A DNA stretch of 64,000 nt from Microbacterium sp. lyk4-40-TSB-66. Lineage in GTDB: Bacteria > Actinomycetota > Actinomycetes > Actinomycetales > Microbacteriaceae. The position numbers were made by a program, and so were the translations under genes. A model generated the notes under the pieces. The model was given only the letters and a program-made list of their open reading frames with translations, was not told the origin of the DNA and made no database searches. Within the stretch, counting starts at the first letter, position 1. Each line of letters begins with the position of its first letter. The DNA lies in assembly GCF_030209475.1 (NCBI RefSeq), contig NZ_JARVRW010000004.1:186001-250000 (forward strand), written 5' to 3'. Below, in pieces: positions 37,336 to 46,108 of this stretch.

Positions 37336-38874
37336 ATGCTCATCTCGTCGTTGCCCACCCAAGAGATCACCGTGACCCGCGCCGGCTGGCGCGGTTGGTT
37401 CGCGTTGGCGGTGCTCATGCTGCCCGTGCTGCTCGTCTCGGTCGACAACACGGTGCTGAGCTTCGCGCTGCCCGAGATCGCCCTCGACCTGCAGCCCTCG
37501 AGCATCGAGCAGCTGTGGATCATCGACGTCTACCCGCTCGTCCTGGCGGGTCTGCTGGTGACGATGGGAACGCTGGGCGACCGGTTCGGTCGTAAGCGCA
37601 TGCTGCTGATCGGCGCCACGGGGTTCGCCGCGGTGTCGGCACTTTCGGCGTTCGCTCCGACCGCGGTGCTGCTCATCGCGGGTCGCGCCCTGATGGGTGT
37701 CTTCGGGGCCATGCTGATGCCGTCGACCCTGTCGCTGCTGCGCAGCATCTTCCGCGACCGTGACGAGCGACGTTTCGCCATCGCGATCTGGGCGTCGGGC
37801 TTCTCGGCGGGTGCCGCGCTCGGGCCCATCGTCGGCGGTTTCCTGCTCGAGCATTTCTCGTGGGGGTCGGTTTTCCTCATGGCAGTGCCCGTTCTCGTGC
37901 CGCTGCTCGTGCTCGCACCGTTCTTCGTCCCTGAGAGTCGCGACCCGGCCCCCGGCCGTTTCGACGCCGTGAGTGTCGTGCTGTCGCTGGCGACGATGGT
38001 GCCCATCGTCTACGGCATCAAGAAGCTCGCGGTCGAGGGTCCGGTGTCGCTCGCTCCCGTCCTGTTCGTCGTGGGTGTCGTCTTCGGCTGGTTGTTCGTG
38101 CGCCGGCAGAACCGCGCGGCCGCGCCGATGCTCGACATGTCGCTGTTCCGCCGCGGCACGTTCTCGGGGGCCATCCTGGTCAACTTGTTGAGCGTCGTCG
38201 GGCTGGTCGGCTTCCTCTACTTCGTCGCACAGCACCTGCAGCTCGTCGTCGGCCTCTCTCCGATGACCGCCGGGTTCGCCCTCGTGCCGGGCCTCGCGTT
38301 GATGATCGTGTCGGGGCTCGCGGTGGTTCCCGTCGCCAAGCGTTTCGCGCCGCGCGTCGTGGTTCCGGTGGCTCTCGCGTTCTCCGTGGTGGCCTACGTC
38401 ATGGTCGCCCTCTCGACCGCCGACCTCGTGCAGCTCATCGTCGCCTTCTCGTTGCTGGGCATCGGCATCGGGGCGGCCGAGACCGTGTCGAACGAGCTCA
38501 TCCTCTCCAGCGCCCCCTCGGCCAAGGCGGGCGCGGCCAGCGCCGTCTCCGAGACCGCGTACGAGGTGGGCGCGGTGCTCGGCACGGCGGTGCTCGGAGG
38601 CATCCTCGCGGCCTTCTATCGCACGCAGCTCGTGCTGCCCGAGGGGCTCTCGGCGGCCGCGGCCGACGCGTCACGCGAAACGCTCGCCGGGGCGGTGGCC
38701 GTGTCGAACACGCTCGACGACGCCGCGCTGGCCGAGTCGTTGCGCACGGCGGCGGCGCACGCCTTCGACTCCGGTGTGGTGGTGACGGCCCTGATCGGCG
38801 CGGCGCTGATCGTCGTGGCCGCGGTGATCGCTGCCGCTACCCTGGGAGGAACCCGCAGCACGTCGACGAAGTGA
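37336..38874 (+). CDS. DHA2-family MFS drug exporter (EmrB/QacA type)
   Basis: A 512-residue transporter with about 14 hydrophobic segments. Marks include VSVDNTVLSFALPEIALDL in helix 1 (QacA-type D1 motif), GTLGDRFGRKRMLLIG after helix 2 (motif A) and GPIVGGFLLEHFSWGSVF in helix 5 (motif C of proton antiporters). It probably exports cationic drugs. The adjacent TetR regulator supports ligand-induced expression. It ends 24 bases before leuB, so read-through into leuB is possible. Confidence 0.9.
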   Translation: MLISSLPTQEITVTRAGWRGWFALAVLMLPVLLVSVDNTVLSFALPEIALDLQPSSIEQLWIIDVYPLVLAGLLVTMGTLGDRFGRKRMLLIGATGFAAVSALSAFAPTAVLLIAGRALMGVFGAMLMPSTLSLLRSIFRDRDERRFAIAIWASGFSAGAALGPIVGGFLLEHFSWGSVFLMAVPVLVPLLVLAPFFVPESRDPAPGRFDAVSVVLSLATMVPIVYGIKKLAVEGPVSLAPVLFVVGVVFGWLFVRRQNRAAAPMLDMSLFRRGTFSGAILVNLLSVVGLVGFLYFVAQHLQLVVGLSPMTAGFALVPGLALMIVSGLAVVPVAKRFAPRVVVPVALAFSVVAYVMVALSTADLVQLIVAFSLLGIGIGAAETVSNELILSSAPSAKAGAASAVSETAYEVGAVLGTAVLGGILAAFYRTQLVLPEGLSAAAADASRETLAGAVAVSNTLDDAALAESLRTAAAHAFDSGVVVTALIGAALIVVAAVIAAATLGGTRSTSTK

Positions 38875-38898
38875 CGTGCCCGAGCTCGGAGGAGAGCG

Positions 38899-39948
38899 AT
38901 GTCGCGTGTCGTGAAGTTGGCCGTCATCCCCGGTGACGGAATCGGTCCCGAGGTCGTCGCCGAGGCGGTGAAGGTCCTCGACGCGGTCACCGCTGGCTCG
39001 GAGGTCGCGTTCGAGAAGACGTCGTTCTCCCTGGGGGCCGGTCGATACCTCGACACCGGCGACACCCTCACCGACGACGACCTGGCCGCGATCGCCTCGC
39101 ACGACGCCATCCTGCTCGGCGCTGTCGGGGGAGTCCCCGGCGACCCCCGTCTGGCCGACGCCAACATCGAACGCGGCCTGCTGCTCAAACTCCGCTTCGA
39201 ACTCGACCACTACGTCAACCTGCGCCCGTCGAAGCTGTACCCGGGCGCGGCGGGGCCCCTCGCCGACCCGGGCGACATCGACTTCGTGGTCGTTCGCGAG
39301 GGCACCGAGGGCCCGTACGTCGGCAACGGCGGCGCCATCCGCCGGGGCACGCCGCACGAGATCGCGAACGAGACATCGGTCAACACCGCCTACGGCGTCG
39401 AGCGCGTCGTCCGCTACGCCTTCGCCCTGGCGGAGCGTCGCCGCCACAAGCTCACGCTCGTGCACAAGACGAACGTGCTCGTGCACTCAGGCAGCATGTG
39501 GAAGCGGATCGTGGATGCCGTGGCATCCGAGTTCCCGGGGGTCGACGTAGACTACCTCCACGTCGACGCGGCAACCATCTTCCTGGTCACGAACCCGGGC
39601 CGATTCGACGTGATCGTCACCGACAACCTCTTCGGCGACATCTTGACCGACCTGGCCGGCGCCGTCACCGGAGGCATCGGCCTCGCCGCATCGGGCAACA
39701 TCAACCCCGACGGCGCGTTCCCCTCGATGTTCGAGCCCGTCCACGGATCGGCGCCCGACATCGCGGGTACCCAGAAGGCCGACCCCACGGCCGCGATCCT
39801 CTCCGTCGCCCTCCTGCTCGATCACCTCGGGCTCACCGACGAAGCCGCCCGCGTCACCCGCGCGGTTGAGAACGACATCGCGAGCCGCGACGGCGCGCGC
39901 ACCACCGCCGAGATCGGCGACGCCATCGTCGGGGGAGTCCAGGCGTAA
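38899..39948 (+). CDS. leuB: 3-isopropylmalate dehydrogenase
   Basis: A 349-residue NAD-dependent oxidative decarboxylase of leucine synthesis. Family motifs are [20 protein letters not shown] at the N-terminus, [14 protein letters not shown] and the metal-binding [20 protein letters not shown] (about residues 238-257), and [12 protein letters not shown] near 280. The compact length matches actinobacterial LeuB. GGAGGAGA precedes the ATG. It is followed by ilvE after 55 bases. Confidence 0.97.
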   Translation: MSRVVKLAVIPGDGIGPEVVAEAVKVLDAVTAGSEVAFEKTSFSLGAGRYLDTGDTLTDDDLAAIASHDAILLGAVGGVPGDPRLADANIERGLLLKLRFELDHYVNLRPSKLYPGAAGPLADPGDIDFVVVREGTEGPYVGNGGAIRRGTPHEIANETSVNTAYGVERVVRYAFALAERRRHKLTLVHKTNVLVHSGSMWKRIVDAVASEFPGVDVDYLHVDAATIFLVTNPGRFDVIVTDNLFGDILTDLAGAVTGGIGLAASGNINPDGAFPSMFEPVHGSAPDIAGTQKADPTAAILSVALLLDHLGLTDEAARVTRAVENDIASRDGARTTAEIGDAIVGGVQA

Positions 39949-40003
39949 CCTGGACGGATCGGCCTGTATCGCCCCCGCGCATCGAACAGTTTTGGACTCA
40001 CAG

Positions 40004-41110
40004 ATGACCACCATCGACACCGACCCCGACACCGGACTCGACCCGCTCGAGTTCGCCGTCACCCGTAACCTCACGGCCAAGAGCAACGCCGACCGCGACG
40101 CGATCCTGGCCAGCCCCGGCTTCGGACAGAGCTTCACCGACCACATGGTCGACATCTGCTGGTCGGTCCGCGGCGGCTGGCACCGGCCGCGGGTCTCGCC
40201 TTACGGCCCGATCTCGCTCGACCCGGCCGCGGCCGTCCTGCATTACGGTCAGGAGATCTTCGAGGGCATCAAGGCCTACCGTCACGCCGACGGCTCGGTG
40301 CACACCTTCCGCCCCGACCAGAACGGGCGCCGTCTGCAGCGTTCGGCCCGCCGCCTGGCGCTTCCCGAGCTGCCGGTGCCGTACTTCCTGCAGTCGCTGC
40401 GCGAGCTCATCGCCGTCGACGGCGCGTGGGTCCCCTCGGGTGCCGACCAGAGCCTGTACCTGCGCCCGTTCATGTTCGCCAAAGAGGCGTTCCTCGGCGT
40501 CCGCCCCGCGCACAAGGTCGCGTACTACCTGATCGCCAGCCCCGCGGGCGCCTACTTCAAGGGCGGCGTGAAGCCGGTGTCGATCTGGCTCAGCGAGGAC
40601 TACTCGCGCGCCGGCAAGGGCGGCACGGGAGCGGCCAAGACCGGGGGAAACTACGCCGCCAGCCTGCTGCCGCAGTCCGAGGCCTACGAGAACGAGTGCG
40701 ACCAGGTCGTGTTCCTCGACCAGGACCGCAACGTCGAAGAACTCGGCGGCATGAACGTCGTCTTCGTCTACAAGGACGGCACCATCGTCACCCCGCAGTC
40801 CGACTCGATCCTCGAGGGCATCACGCGCGACTCGCTCCTGCAGCTGGCCCGTGACCGCGGACACCACGTCGAGGGACGCAACGTCTCGCTGACGGAGTGG
40901 CGCGAGGGAGTGGCATCCGGAGACATCGTCGAGGTGTTCGCCTGCGGCACCGCCGCCGTCGTCACCCCCATCGGCACGCTCAAGGGGCGCGACTTCATCG
41001 ACGAGCAGCCCAGCGGCACGCTCGCCCTCGAGTTGCGCGAGGAGCTGACGAACATCCAGTACGGCCGCGCAGAAGACAAGCACGGCTGGTTGTACCGGCT
41101 CGACGCCTGA
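40004..41110 (+). CDS. ilvE: Branched-chain amino acid aminotransferase
   Basis: A 368-residue PLP class IV transaminase making valine, leucine and isoleucine from their keto acids. The PLP lysine is Lys212 (GAAKTGGNYA); EIFEGIKAYRHADGSVHTFR near residue 85 and the ELGGMNVVFVYKDG region are family marks. The ATG at 40004 is used; the frame is open upstream only as a shadow of leuB. A region with a hairpin repeat and a tandem array follows. Confidence 0.97.
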   Translation: MTTIDTDPDTGLDPLEFAVTRNLTAKSNADRDAILASPGFGQSFTDHMVDICWSVRGGWHRPRVSPYGPISLDPAAAVLHYGQEIFEGIKAYRHADGSVHTFRPDQNGRRLQRSARRLALPELPVPYFLQSLRELIAVDGAWVPSGADQSLYLRPFMFAKEAFLGVRPAHKVAYYLIASPAGAYFKGGVKPVSIWLSEDYSRAGKGGTGAAKTGGNYAASLLPQSEAYENECDQVVFLDQDRNVEELGGMNVVFVYKDGTIVTPQSDSILEGITRDSLLQLARDRGHHVEGRNVSLTEWREGVASGDIVEVFACGTAAVVTPIGTLKGRDFIDEQPSGTLALELREELTNIQYGRAEDKHGWLYRLDA

Positions 41111-41276
41111 CGCGTCGCACACGGAGGGGCTCCCGGATGCCGGGGGTCCCTTCGTCGTTCGTGCGGCACCCTGCAGGGCTTCGGGGCGGGTCAAGCCCGA
41201 TCTTCCAGAGCTCCGGCGGCATGGACGCGCTTCGCGCCCACGTCCTCGAGTCGAGCCCACGAACGCGCCCCTCGCT

Positions 41277-41341
41277 CATAAACACGAAGCGTGCCGATAA
41301 ACACGGTCAGGGCCTGTTTATCGACACGGATCGTGTTTATG
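41277..41341. repeat. Intergenic hairpin repeat, copy 2
   Basis: CATAAACACG (41277-41286) pairs with CGTGTTTATG (41332-41341), CGTG (41290-41293) with CACG (41325-41328), and GATAAAC (41296-41302) with GTTTATC (41316-41322). The right arm matches copy 1 at 1340-1360 exactly. It lies 167 bases after ilvE. Confidence 0.8.
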
Positions 41342-41373
41342 CGTGCCCCCGGGGCGCGTACGCCAGTTGCGGG

Positions 41374-41672
41374 GCCGGCACGCGCCCCTCGCTGCCCCGG
41401 CCGGCGTGGGCGTCCCGCTGCCCGGGGCCGGCGCATGCGTCCCGCGACCCGGGGCGGGCGTGCGCGTTCTGTTGCACGGGCGGGCGCGCGCGTCCCGCTG
41501 CCCGGGTCCGGCACGCGCGTCCCGCTGCCCCCGGCCGGCGTAGGCGCCCCGCGACCCGGGCGGGTGCGCGCGTCCCGCTGCCCGAGGCGGGCGCGCGCGT
41601 CCCGCTGCCCGGGGAGGGCGCGCGCATCCCGCTGCCCGGGGCAGGCACGCGCGTCCCGCGACCCGGGGGCGG
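41374..41672. repeat. Tandem array of about eleven 26-27-bp GC-rich units
   Basis: Degenerate direct repeats with the core CGTCCCGCTGCCCGG, each followed by GGCGGGC-like spacing; unit lengths alternate between 26 and 27, which breaks any reading frame, so the array is unlikely to encode protein. Together with the hairpin at 41277 it fills the 650-base gap between ilvE and the FAH gene. No spacers separate the units, so it is not CRISPR. Confidence 0.8.
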
Positions 41673-41749
41673 GCGGAGCGCGAGGCGGCGCTGAAGCGGG
41701 CGACGCTGCGGGCTGTGGACAGTCCCCGGCAGGTGTCGGACCTCGCGGA

Positions 41750-41755
41750 TAGGCT
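41750..41755 (+). promoter_or_regulatory. Candidate -10 box of the FAH-family gene
   Basis: TAGGCT six bases before the GTG at 41762; transcription would start at about the start codon. Confidence 0.45.
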
Positions 41756-41761
41756 GATCCG

Positions 41762-42529
41762 GTGAAGATCGCACGATTCAGCCACCAGGATGCCATTCGC
41801 TACGGGATCGTCGACGTCGGCGAACTCGTCGTGCTCGCCGGCGACCCGATGTTCGCCGGGTTCGACACCACGGGAGAACGCGTGCCCCTCACCGAGGTCG
41901 CCCTGCTCGCCCCGGTCATCCCACGCTCCAAGGTCGTGTGCATCGGGAAGAACTACCGCGATCACGCCGCCGAGATGGGCAGCGAAGCCCCCGCCGAACC
42001 GCTCATGTTCCTCAAGCCGAACACGTCGGTCATCGGCCCGGGCGACGCCATCGTGCGTCCCACGGCACTGAGCTCCCACACCGATTACGAGGGCGAGCTC
42101 GCCGTCGTCATCGGTCGCGTCGCGAAGAACGTCCCCGCCGAGCGCGCGAGCGACTACATCCTCGGCTACACCGTCGCCAACGACGTCACCGCGCGCGATC
42201 TGCAGCGCAGCGACGGCCAGTGGTCGCGCGCGAAGGGCTTCGACACGTTCTGCCCGGTCGGACCGGTCATCGAGACCGACCTCGATCTCGACGCGGCGGT
42301 CATCACCACGCGGGTCAACGGCGAGGTGCGCCAGAACGGCCCCGTGTCCGACATGATCCACGGCATCCCGGCACTCATCGCCTACGCGTCGGCGGTGTTC
42401 ACGCTGCTGCCCGGAGACCTGATCCTCACGGGCACCCCCGCGGGGATCGGGTCGTTCGACGCGGGCGACACGATCGAGGTCGAGATCGAGGGCATCGGGA
42501 TCCTGCGCAACACCGCGCGCGATGCCTGA
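41762..42529 (+). CDS. Fumarylacetoacetate hydrolase family protein
   Basis: A 255-residue FAH-superfamily enzyme. The metal-binding region SSHTDYEGELAVVIG (about residues 103-117) has the conserved Glu pair, and ANDVTARDLQRSDGQWSRAK the family loop. Members hydrolyse or decarboxylate 2-oxo/acyl-pyruvate compounds (fumarylpyruvate hydrolase, oxaloacetate decarboxylase); the substrate is unknown. It occupies the usual actinobacterial place between ilvE/leuB and gltX. GTG at 41762. It overlaps the next gene by 8 bases. Confidence 0.9.
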   Translation: MKIARFSHQDAIRYGIVDVGELVVLAGDPMFAGFDTTGERVPLTEVALLAPVIPRSKVVCIGKNYRDHAAEMGSEAPAEPLMFLKPNTSVIGPGDAIVRPTALSSHTDYEGELAVVIGRVAKNVPAERASDYILGYTVANDVTARDLQRSDGQWSRAKGFDTFCPVGPVIETDLDLDAAVITTRVNGEVRQNGPVSDMIHGIPALIAYASAVFTLLPGDLILTGTPAGIGSFDAGDTIEVEIEGIGILRNTARDA

Positions 42530-43769
42530 CCTCGCGGCGTCCGCGGCGATCGATGTCGTCGCCGCGCAACGCCGCACGGTGCGGGTGCTGGCGGCCGGAC
42601 AGGTGCTCAGCGGTGTCGCCTTCGGTTCGACGCTGTCGCTGGGGGCGCTCCTCGCCGCCGACCTCTCGGGCGAAGAATCGCTCTCGGGTTTCGCCACGGC
42701 GTCGGTGACCCTCGGTGCTGCCCTGACGGCGATCCCGCTGGCGCGCCTCGCCGCGCGTCGGGGGCGCCGGGTCGCGCTCACGACCGGCAACATCGCAGCC
42801 CTCAGCGGTATCGCCCTCGTCATCCTCGCGGCGGCGACGCGCACGTTCCCCCTGCTCCTCGTCGGCATCGCGCTCATCGGTGCGGGCAACGCCGCCACCC
42901 TGCAGTCGCGTTTCGCCGCCACGGATCTCTCCACCACGGCCCGACGCGGCCGCGACCTCGCGACGGTGGTCTGGGCGACCACGGTGGGCGGCGTCGTGGG
43001 TCCGCTGCTCCTGGCACCGGGCGAACTTCTGGGCGCGAGCATCGGCATGCCCCGGCTCACGGGCGCCTACCTCTTCTCGCTCCTCGCCCAGGCGTGCGCG
43101 TTCGCGCTGTACGTCCTGGTCCTGCGCCCCGACCCCCTGCTGCTCGCACAACGGATCGACCGCGAGAGGGCGCCGACGGCGCTGCCCTCGTCAGAAATCG
43201 ATCGGCCGCGCGTCGCCCGTTTCGCGATGCTCGCGGTGGCAGCCTCGCACGTCACGATGGCCGCCGTGATGGCGATGACCCCGGTGCACCTGTCGCACAT
43301 CGTGGCCCCGGATGCCGTGACCGTCGCCGTCGGAGTGACGATCTCGCTGCACGTGTTCGGGATGTACGGGTTGTCTCCGGTCTTCGGCATCCTCGCCGAC
43401 CGCGTCGGTCGCATCCCCGTCATCTTCCTCGGGCAGGTGCTCCTGGCGGCGGCCCTCACCGTCGCGTCCACCGCCGCGGACTCGCAGGCGGGCGTCCTCA
43501 TCGCGCTGCTGCTCCTCGGCCTCGGCTGGAGCGCGGCCACCGTCGCGGGTTCGGCCCTACTCACGGAGGCGACGCCGCTCGCCGCACGCCCTCGGCGGCA
43601 AGGACGCAGCGACACGCTCATGACCGGCTGTGCCGCCGTCGGGTCGGTGCTCGCGGGTCTCATCCTGGGTCTCGTCGGCTACGGGGGTCTCGCGTTCTGG
43701 GCGTTCGTCCCCATCGCGGTGGTCTGCCTGGCTGTGGCTTCCACGCGCGCGCGGCCCGTCAGGGTCTGA
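42522..43769 (+). CDS. MFS transporter
   Basis: A 415-residue protein with about 12 hydrophobic segments, probably an efflux permease. Motif A-like LARLAARRGRRVALTTG follows helix 2 and GILADRVGRIPVIFLGQ its counterpart in the second half. The ATG lies inside the end of the FAH gene (8-base overlap), so the two are translationally coupled. The 200 bases after its stop contain no gene. Confidence 0.87.
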   Translation: MPDLAASAAIDVVAAQRRTVRVLAAGQVLSGVAFGSTLSLGALLAADLSGEESLSGFATASVTLGAALTAIPLARLAARRGRRVALTTGNIAALSGIALVILAAATRTFPLLLVGIALIGAGNAATLQSRFAATDLSTTARRGRDLATVVWATTVGGVVGPLLLAPGELLGASIGMPRLTGAYLFSLLAQACAFALYVLVLRPDPLLLAQRIDRERAPTALPSSEIDRPRVARFAMLAVAASHVTMAAVMAMTPVHLSHIVAPDAVTVAVGVTISLHVFGMYGLSPVFGILADRVGRIPVIFLGQVLLAAALTVASTAADSQAGVLIALLLLGLGWSAATVAGSALLTEATPLAARPRRQGRSDTLMTGCAAVGSVLAGLILGLVGYGGLAFWAFVPIAVVCLAVASTRARPVRV

Positions 43770-43969
43770 CCAGGCCCACCGAGTCGGGCGCGCGAGCCGT
43801 GCCGAGCTCCGGATTGTCAGCCCGCGTCCGAGGTCAAGAGTGCCGTGTCAAGTGTCGGCGAGAGAGATTTCCGGGATTCGGCACTGCGCTGGCCGGCGGG
43901 GCTGAAAGCACCGCGGCTACCGGCGCCGGCGAGCGTGCAGGGCGGCGATGCGCGGCCGCCGCGGCACGG

Positions 43970-45061
43970 TCAGATGGAGTAGCTCAGCGAGGCGGAGGCG
44001 GGCGCGGGCGCGGCGATGGAAGCGGCACCGAGCGCGGCGAGCGCCCGATCCACGTCGCCGTCGTCGTTGAACACGTGGAACGCCACCCGCGCTCGACCCG
44101 CTCGGCCCGACGCCGTGATGCCCCGGGCCGTCAGCCGTGCCAGCGCCTCACCCGTGGCATCCGGCCACGTGACGATCGCCGACGCTCGCGCGGGCTGAGC
44201 GAGGCCGAGCCCCGCACGGAAGCGGGCTGCGAGGCCCGTCGCATGGGCGTGCAGGTCGGTGATGTCGGCGTCGGCGAACAATCCGAGCGCGGGGGCGGCG
44301 CCGACGAAGGCCTGCCACGCCGGTGAGACGTCGAAGCGGCGGGCGTCCGGGGCGAGAGTGCCCCCGGTGCCGTAGCACGACGACCAGGGATCGTCGCCCG
44401 CGTACCACCCCGCCTGCACGGGACGCAGCGTCGCGGCGAAGGACGGGTTCACGGTCAGGAAGCCGACGCCGCGCGGGCAGCACAGCCACTTGTACGCGTG
44501 GCAGACGGTCGCATCGAACAGTGTGGCGTCGACCGGCAGCCAGCCCGCCGCCTGGGTGAGGTCGCACAGCGTGCGGGCGCCTGCGCGGGTCGCCGCGGCG
44601 GCGATGCCGGCGGCATCCGCCACCTCTCCCGTCGCCGACTGCACGAGAGAGAACGCCACGAGCGCGGTGCCGCTCGTCACGGCGTCGGCGAGCTCAGCGA
44701 GCGGTGCCGTGCGTAGGCGGATGCCACGACCGGCGTGTGCGAACGGCGCGACGAGCGACGAGAAGTCACCCTCGGGGCAGAGCACCTCGGCGCCATCGGG
44801 GAGGGAGGCGGCGATGAGGGACACCATCACCGAGGTCTGCGACGCGATGGCGACGTCGCCGACGGGGGAATGGACCAGACGCGCGTAGGCCGAGCGGGCG
44901 TCTTCGACGGCGCGCGACGCCGCGGCGATGTCCGGGCGACCGGATGCCGCGGCATCCAGGTCGGCGCGGACGGCGTGAACGGTCGCGCGCGGGGGGAGGC
45001 CGAGCGTGCACGCGGCGAGGTAATCGCGGCCGCCGGTGAAGTGCGATGCGAGGGTGGTCAT
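43970..45061 (-). CDS. Class V aminotransferase-like PLP enzyme
   Basis: A 363-residue fold-type I PLP enzyme of the class V group (kynureninase, cysteine desulphurase, isopenicillin N epimerase). The cofactor lysine is in CHAYKWLCCPRGVGFL, preceded by the Asp of TLCDLTQAAGWLPVD. The substrate cannot be assigned. ATG at 45061. It is divergent from a LysR regulator with 80 bases between, a typical regulator-target pair. Confidence 0.88.
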   Translation of the reverse strand: MTTLASHFTGGRDYLAACTLGLPPRATVHAVRADLDAAASGRPDIAAASRAVEDARSAYARLVHSPVGDVAIASQTSVMVSLIAASLPDGAEVLCPEGDFSSLVAPFAHAGRGIRLRTAPLAELADAVTSGTALVAFSLVQSATGEVADAAGIAAAATRAGARTLCDLTQAAGWLPVDATLFDATVCHAYKWLCCPRGVGFLTVNPSFAATLRPVQAGWYAGDDPWSSCYGTGGTLAPDARRFDVSPAWQAFVGAAPALGLFADADITDLHAHATGLAARFRAGLGLAQPARASAIVTWPDATGEALARLTARGITASGRAGRARVAFHVFNDDGDVDRALAALGAASIAAPAPASASLSYSI

Positions 45062-45087
45062 GGGTCCAGGGTCCCGCGAGCGCGTTC

Positions 45088-45111
45088 ATTGCACCAGGAC
45101 AGGTGTTGCAT
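45088..45111. promoter_or_regulatory. Probable LysR-type binding site
   Basis: An imperfect dyad with TTGCACC and GGTGTTGCA as arms around 6 bases (45089-45110) lies in the divergent intergenic space between the aminotransferase and lysR starts. Confidence 0.5.
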
Positions 45112-45141
45112 GAAAACCATCGCGTCTGCTTATGTATCGGT

Positions 45142-46098
45142 GTGACGGATGCCGACGACGACCTCGACGCCCACTCCCTGCGGGTCGTGAAGGCGATCTC
45201 CGACACGGGGTCGATCACGGCCGCGGCGCGTCAGCTCGGCTACAGCCAACCCGCGGTGAGCCAGCAGCTGCGTCGCCTCGAACGCCGCGCGGGCATGCCC
45301 ATCGTCGAGCGCGTCGGGCGCGGCGTGCGCCTGACCGAAGCCGGCCGCGTCCTCGCCCGGCACGCCGCGGCGGTGACGACGGCGCTGGATGCCGCGGCGG
45401 GCGACCTCGCAGAGCTCCGGGGGCTCCGCGCGGGTCGGGTGCGCATCGCGGCCTTCCCCTCCGCGTCGTCGACGGTCGTGCCGCGCGTGATCGCGGCGGT
45501 GACGGCCCGCCGGCCCGGCGTGTCGATCAGCTTCGTCGAGGCCGAGCCTCCCGAGGCGATCGTTGCGGTGCGCGAGGACCGCGCCGACATCGCCCTCACC
45601 TACAGCTACCCCGGCGACCGCCGCGAACTCGACCTCGCGGCCACGGGACTCGCCGTCCGCACGGTCGGCGGCGACGACACGGTGCTCGTGCTCCCGGTCG
45701 ACCACCCGGCCGCCGAGGGCCCGATCGACCTGTCGCGCCTGGCGGAGGAGCGCTGGATCGCCGGATGCCCGCAGTGCCGCGGCCATCTGCTCGAGGCATG
45801 CGCACGCGCCGGGTTCGTGCCCGACATCGCGTTCGAGACCGACAACTACATCGCCGTCGAGAACCTCGTCGCCCAGGGCGTGGGCGTGGCGATCCTGCCG
45901 CGCATGGCCGTGGCATCCATGCCCCTGCTCTCGGGCATCGCCGTTCCCCGCCTTCCGGATGCCGAGGCGCGCACCCTGCACGTCGTCACCGCCCGCGGGG
46001 CCGAGAAGGTGCCCGCGGTGGGAGTGGCCCTCGATGCCGTGACCGAGGTGCTCGCGGACTATCCCCACCCCTCGGGTCGCGCGACGCGCCGCCGGTAG
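45142..46098 (+). CDS. LysR family transcriptional regulator
   Basis: A 318-residue LTTR. The winged helix near residues 8-65 contains [20 protein letters not shown] and [19 protein letters not shown]; the effector domain follows from about 90. A CPQC pair ([18 protein letters not shown]) in the effector domain is unusual and may bind a metal or sense redox. The GTG at 45142 is preferred, since the frame upstream is a shadow of the divergent gene and lacks family sequence. The likely target is the divergent aminotransferase gene. Confidence 0.9.
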   Translation: MTDADDDLDAHSLRVVKAISDTGSITAAARQLGYSQPAVSQQLRRLERRAGMPIVERVGRGVRLTEAGRVLARHAAAVTTALDAAAGDLAELRGLRAGRVRIAAFPSASSTVVPRVIAAVTARRPGVSISFVEAEPPEAIVAVREDRADIALTYSYPGDRRELDLAATGLAVRTVGGDDTVLVLPVDHPAAEGPIDLSRLAEERWIAGCPQCRGHLLEACARAGFVPDIAFETDNYIAVENLVAQGVGVAILPRMAVASMPLLSGIAVPRLPDAEARTLHVVTARGAEKVPAVGVALDAVTEVLADYPHPSGRATRRR

Positions 46099-46108
46099 GA
46101 TCGAGGGG

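Noticed and set aside
41374..41672. The repeat array as a CRISPR
   Set aside because: Units are adjacent with no unique spacers, are 26-27 bp and degenerate, and no cas genes are present.
41318..43060. A long minus-strand frame with GQRDARAGP-like peptide repeats
   Set aside because: The repeats come from the GC-rich array read in one frame; unit lengths of 26 and 27 break periodicity, and the rest is antisense to the FAH and MFS genes.
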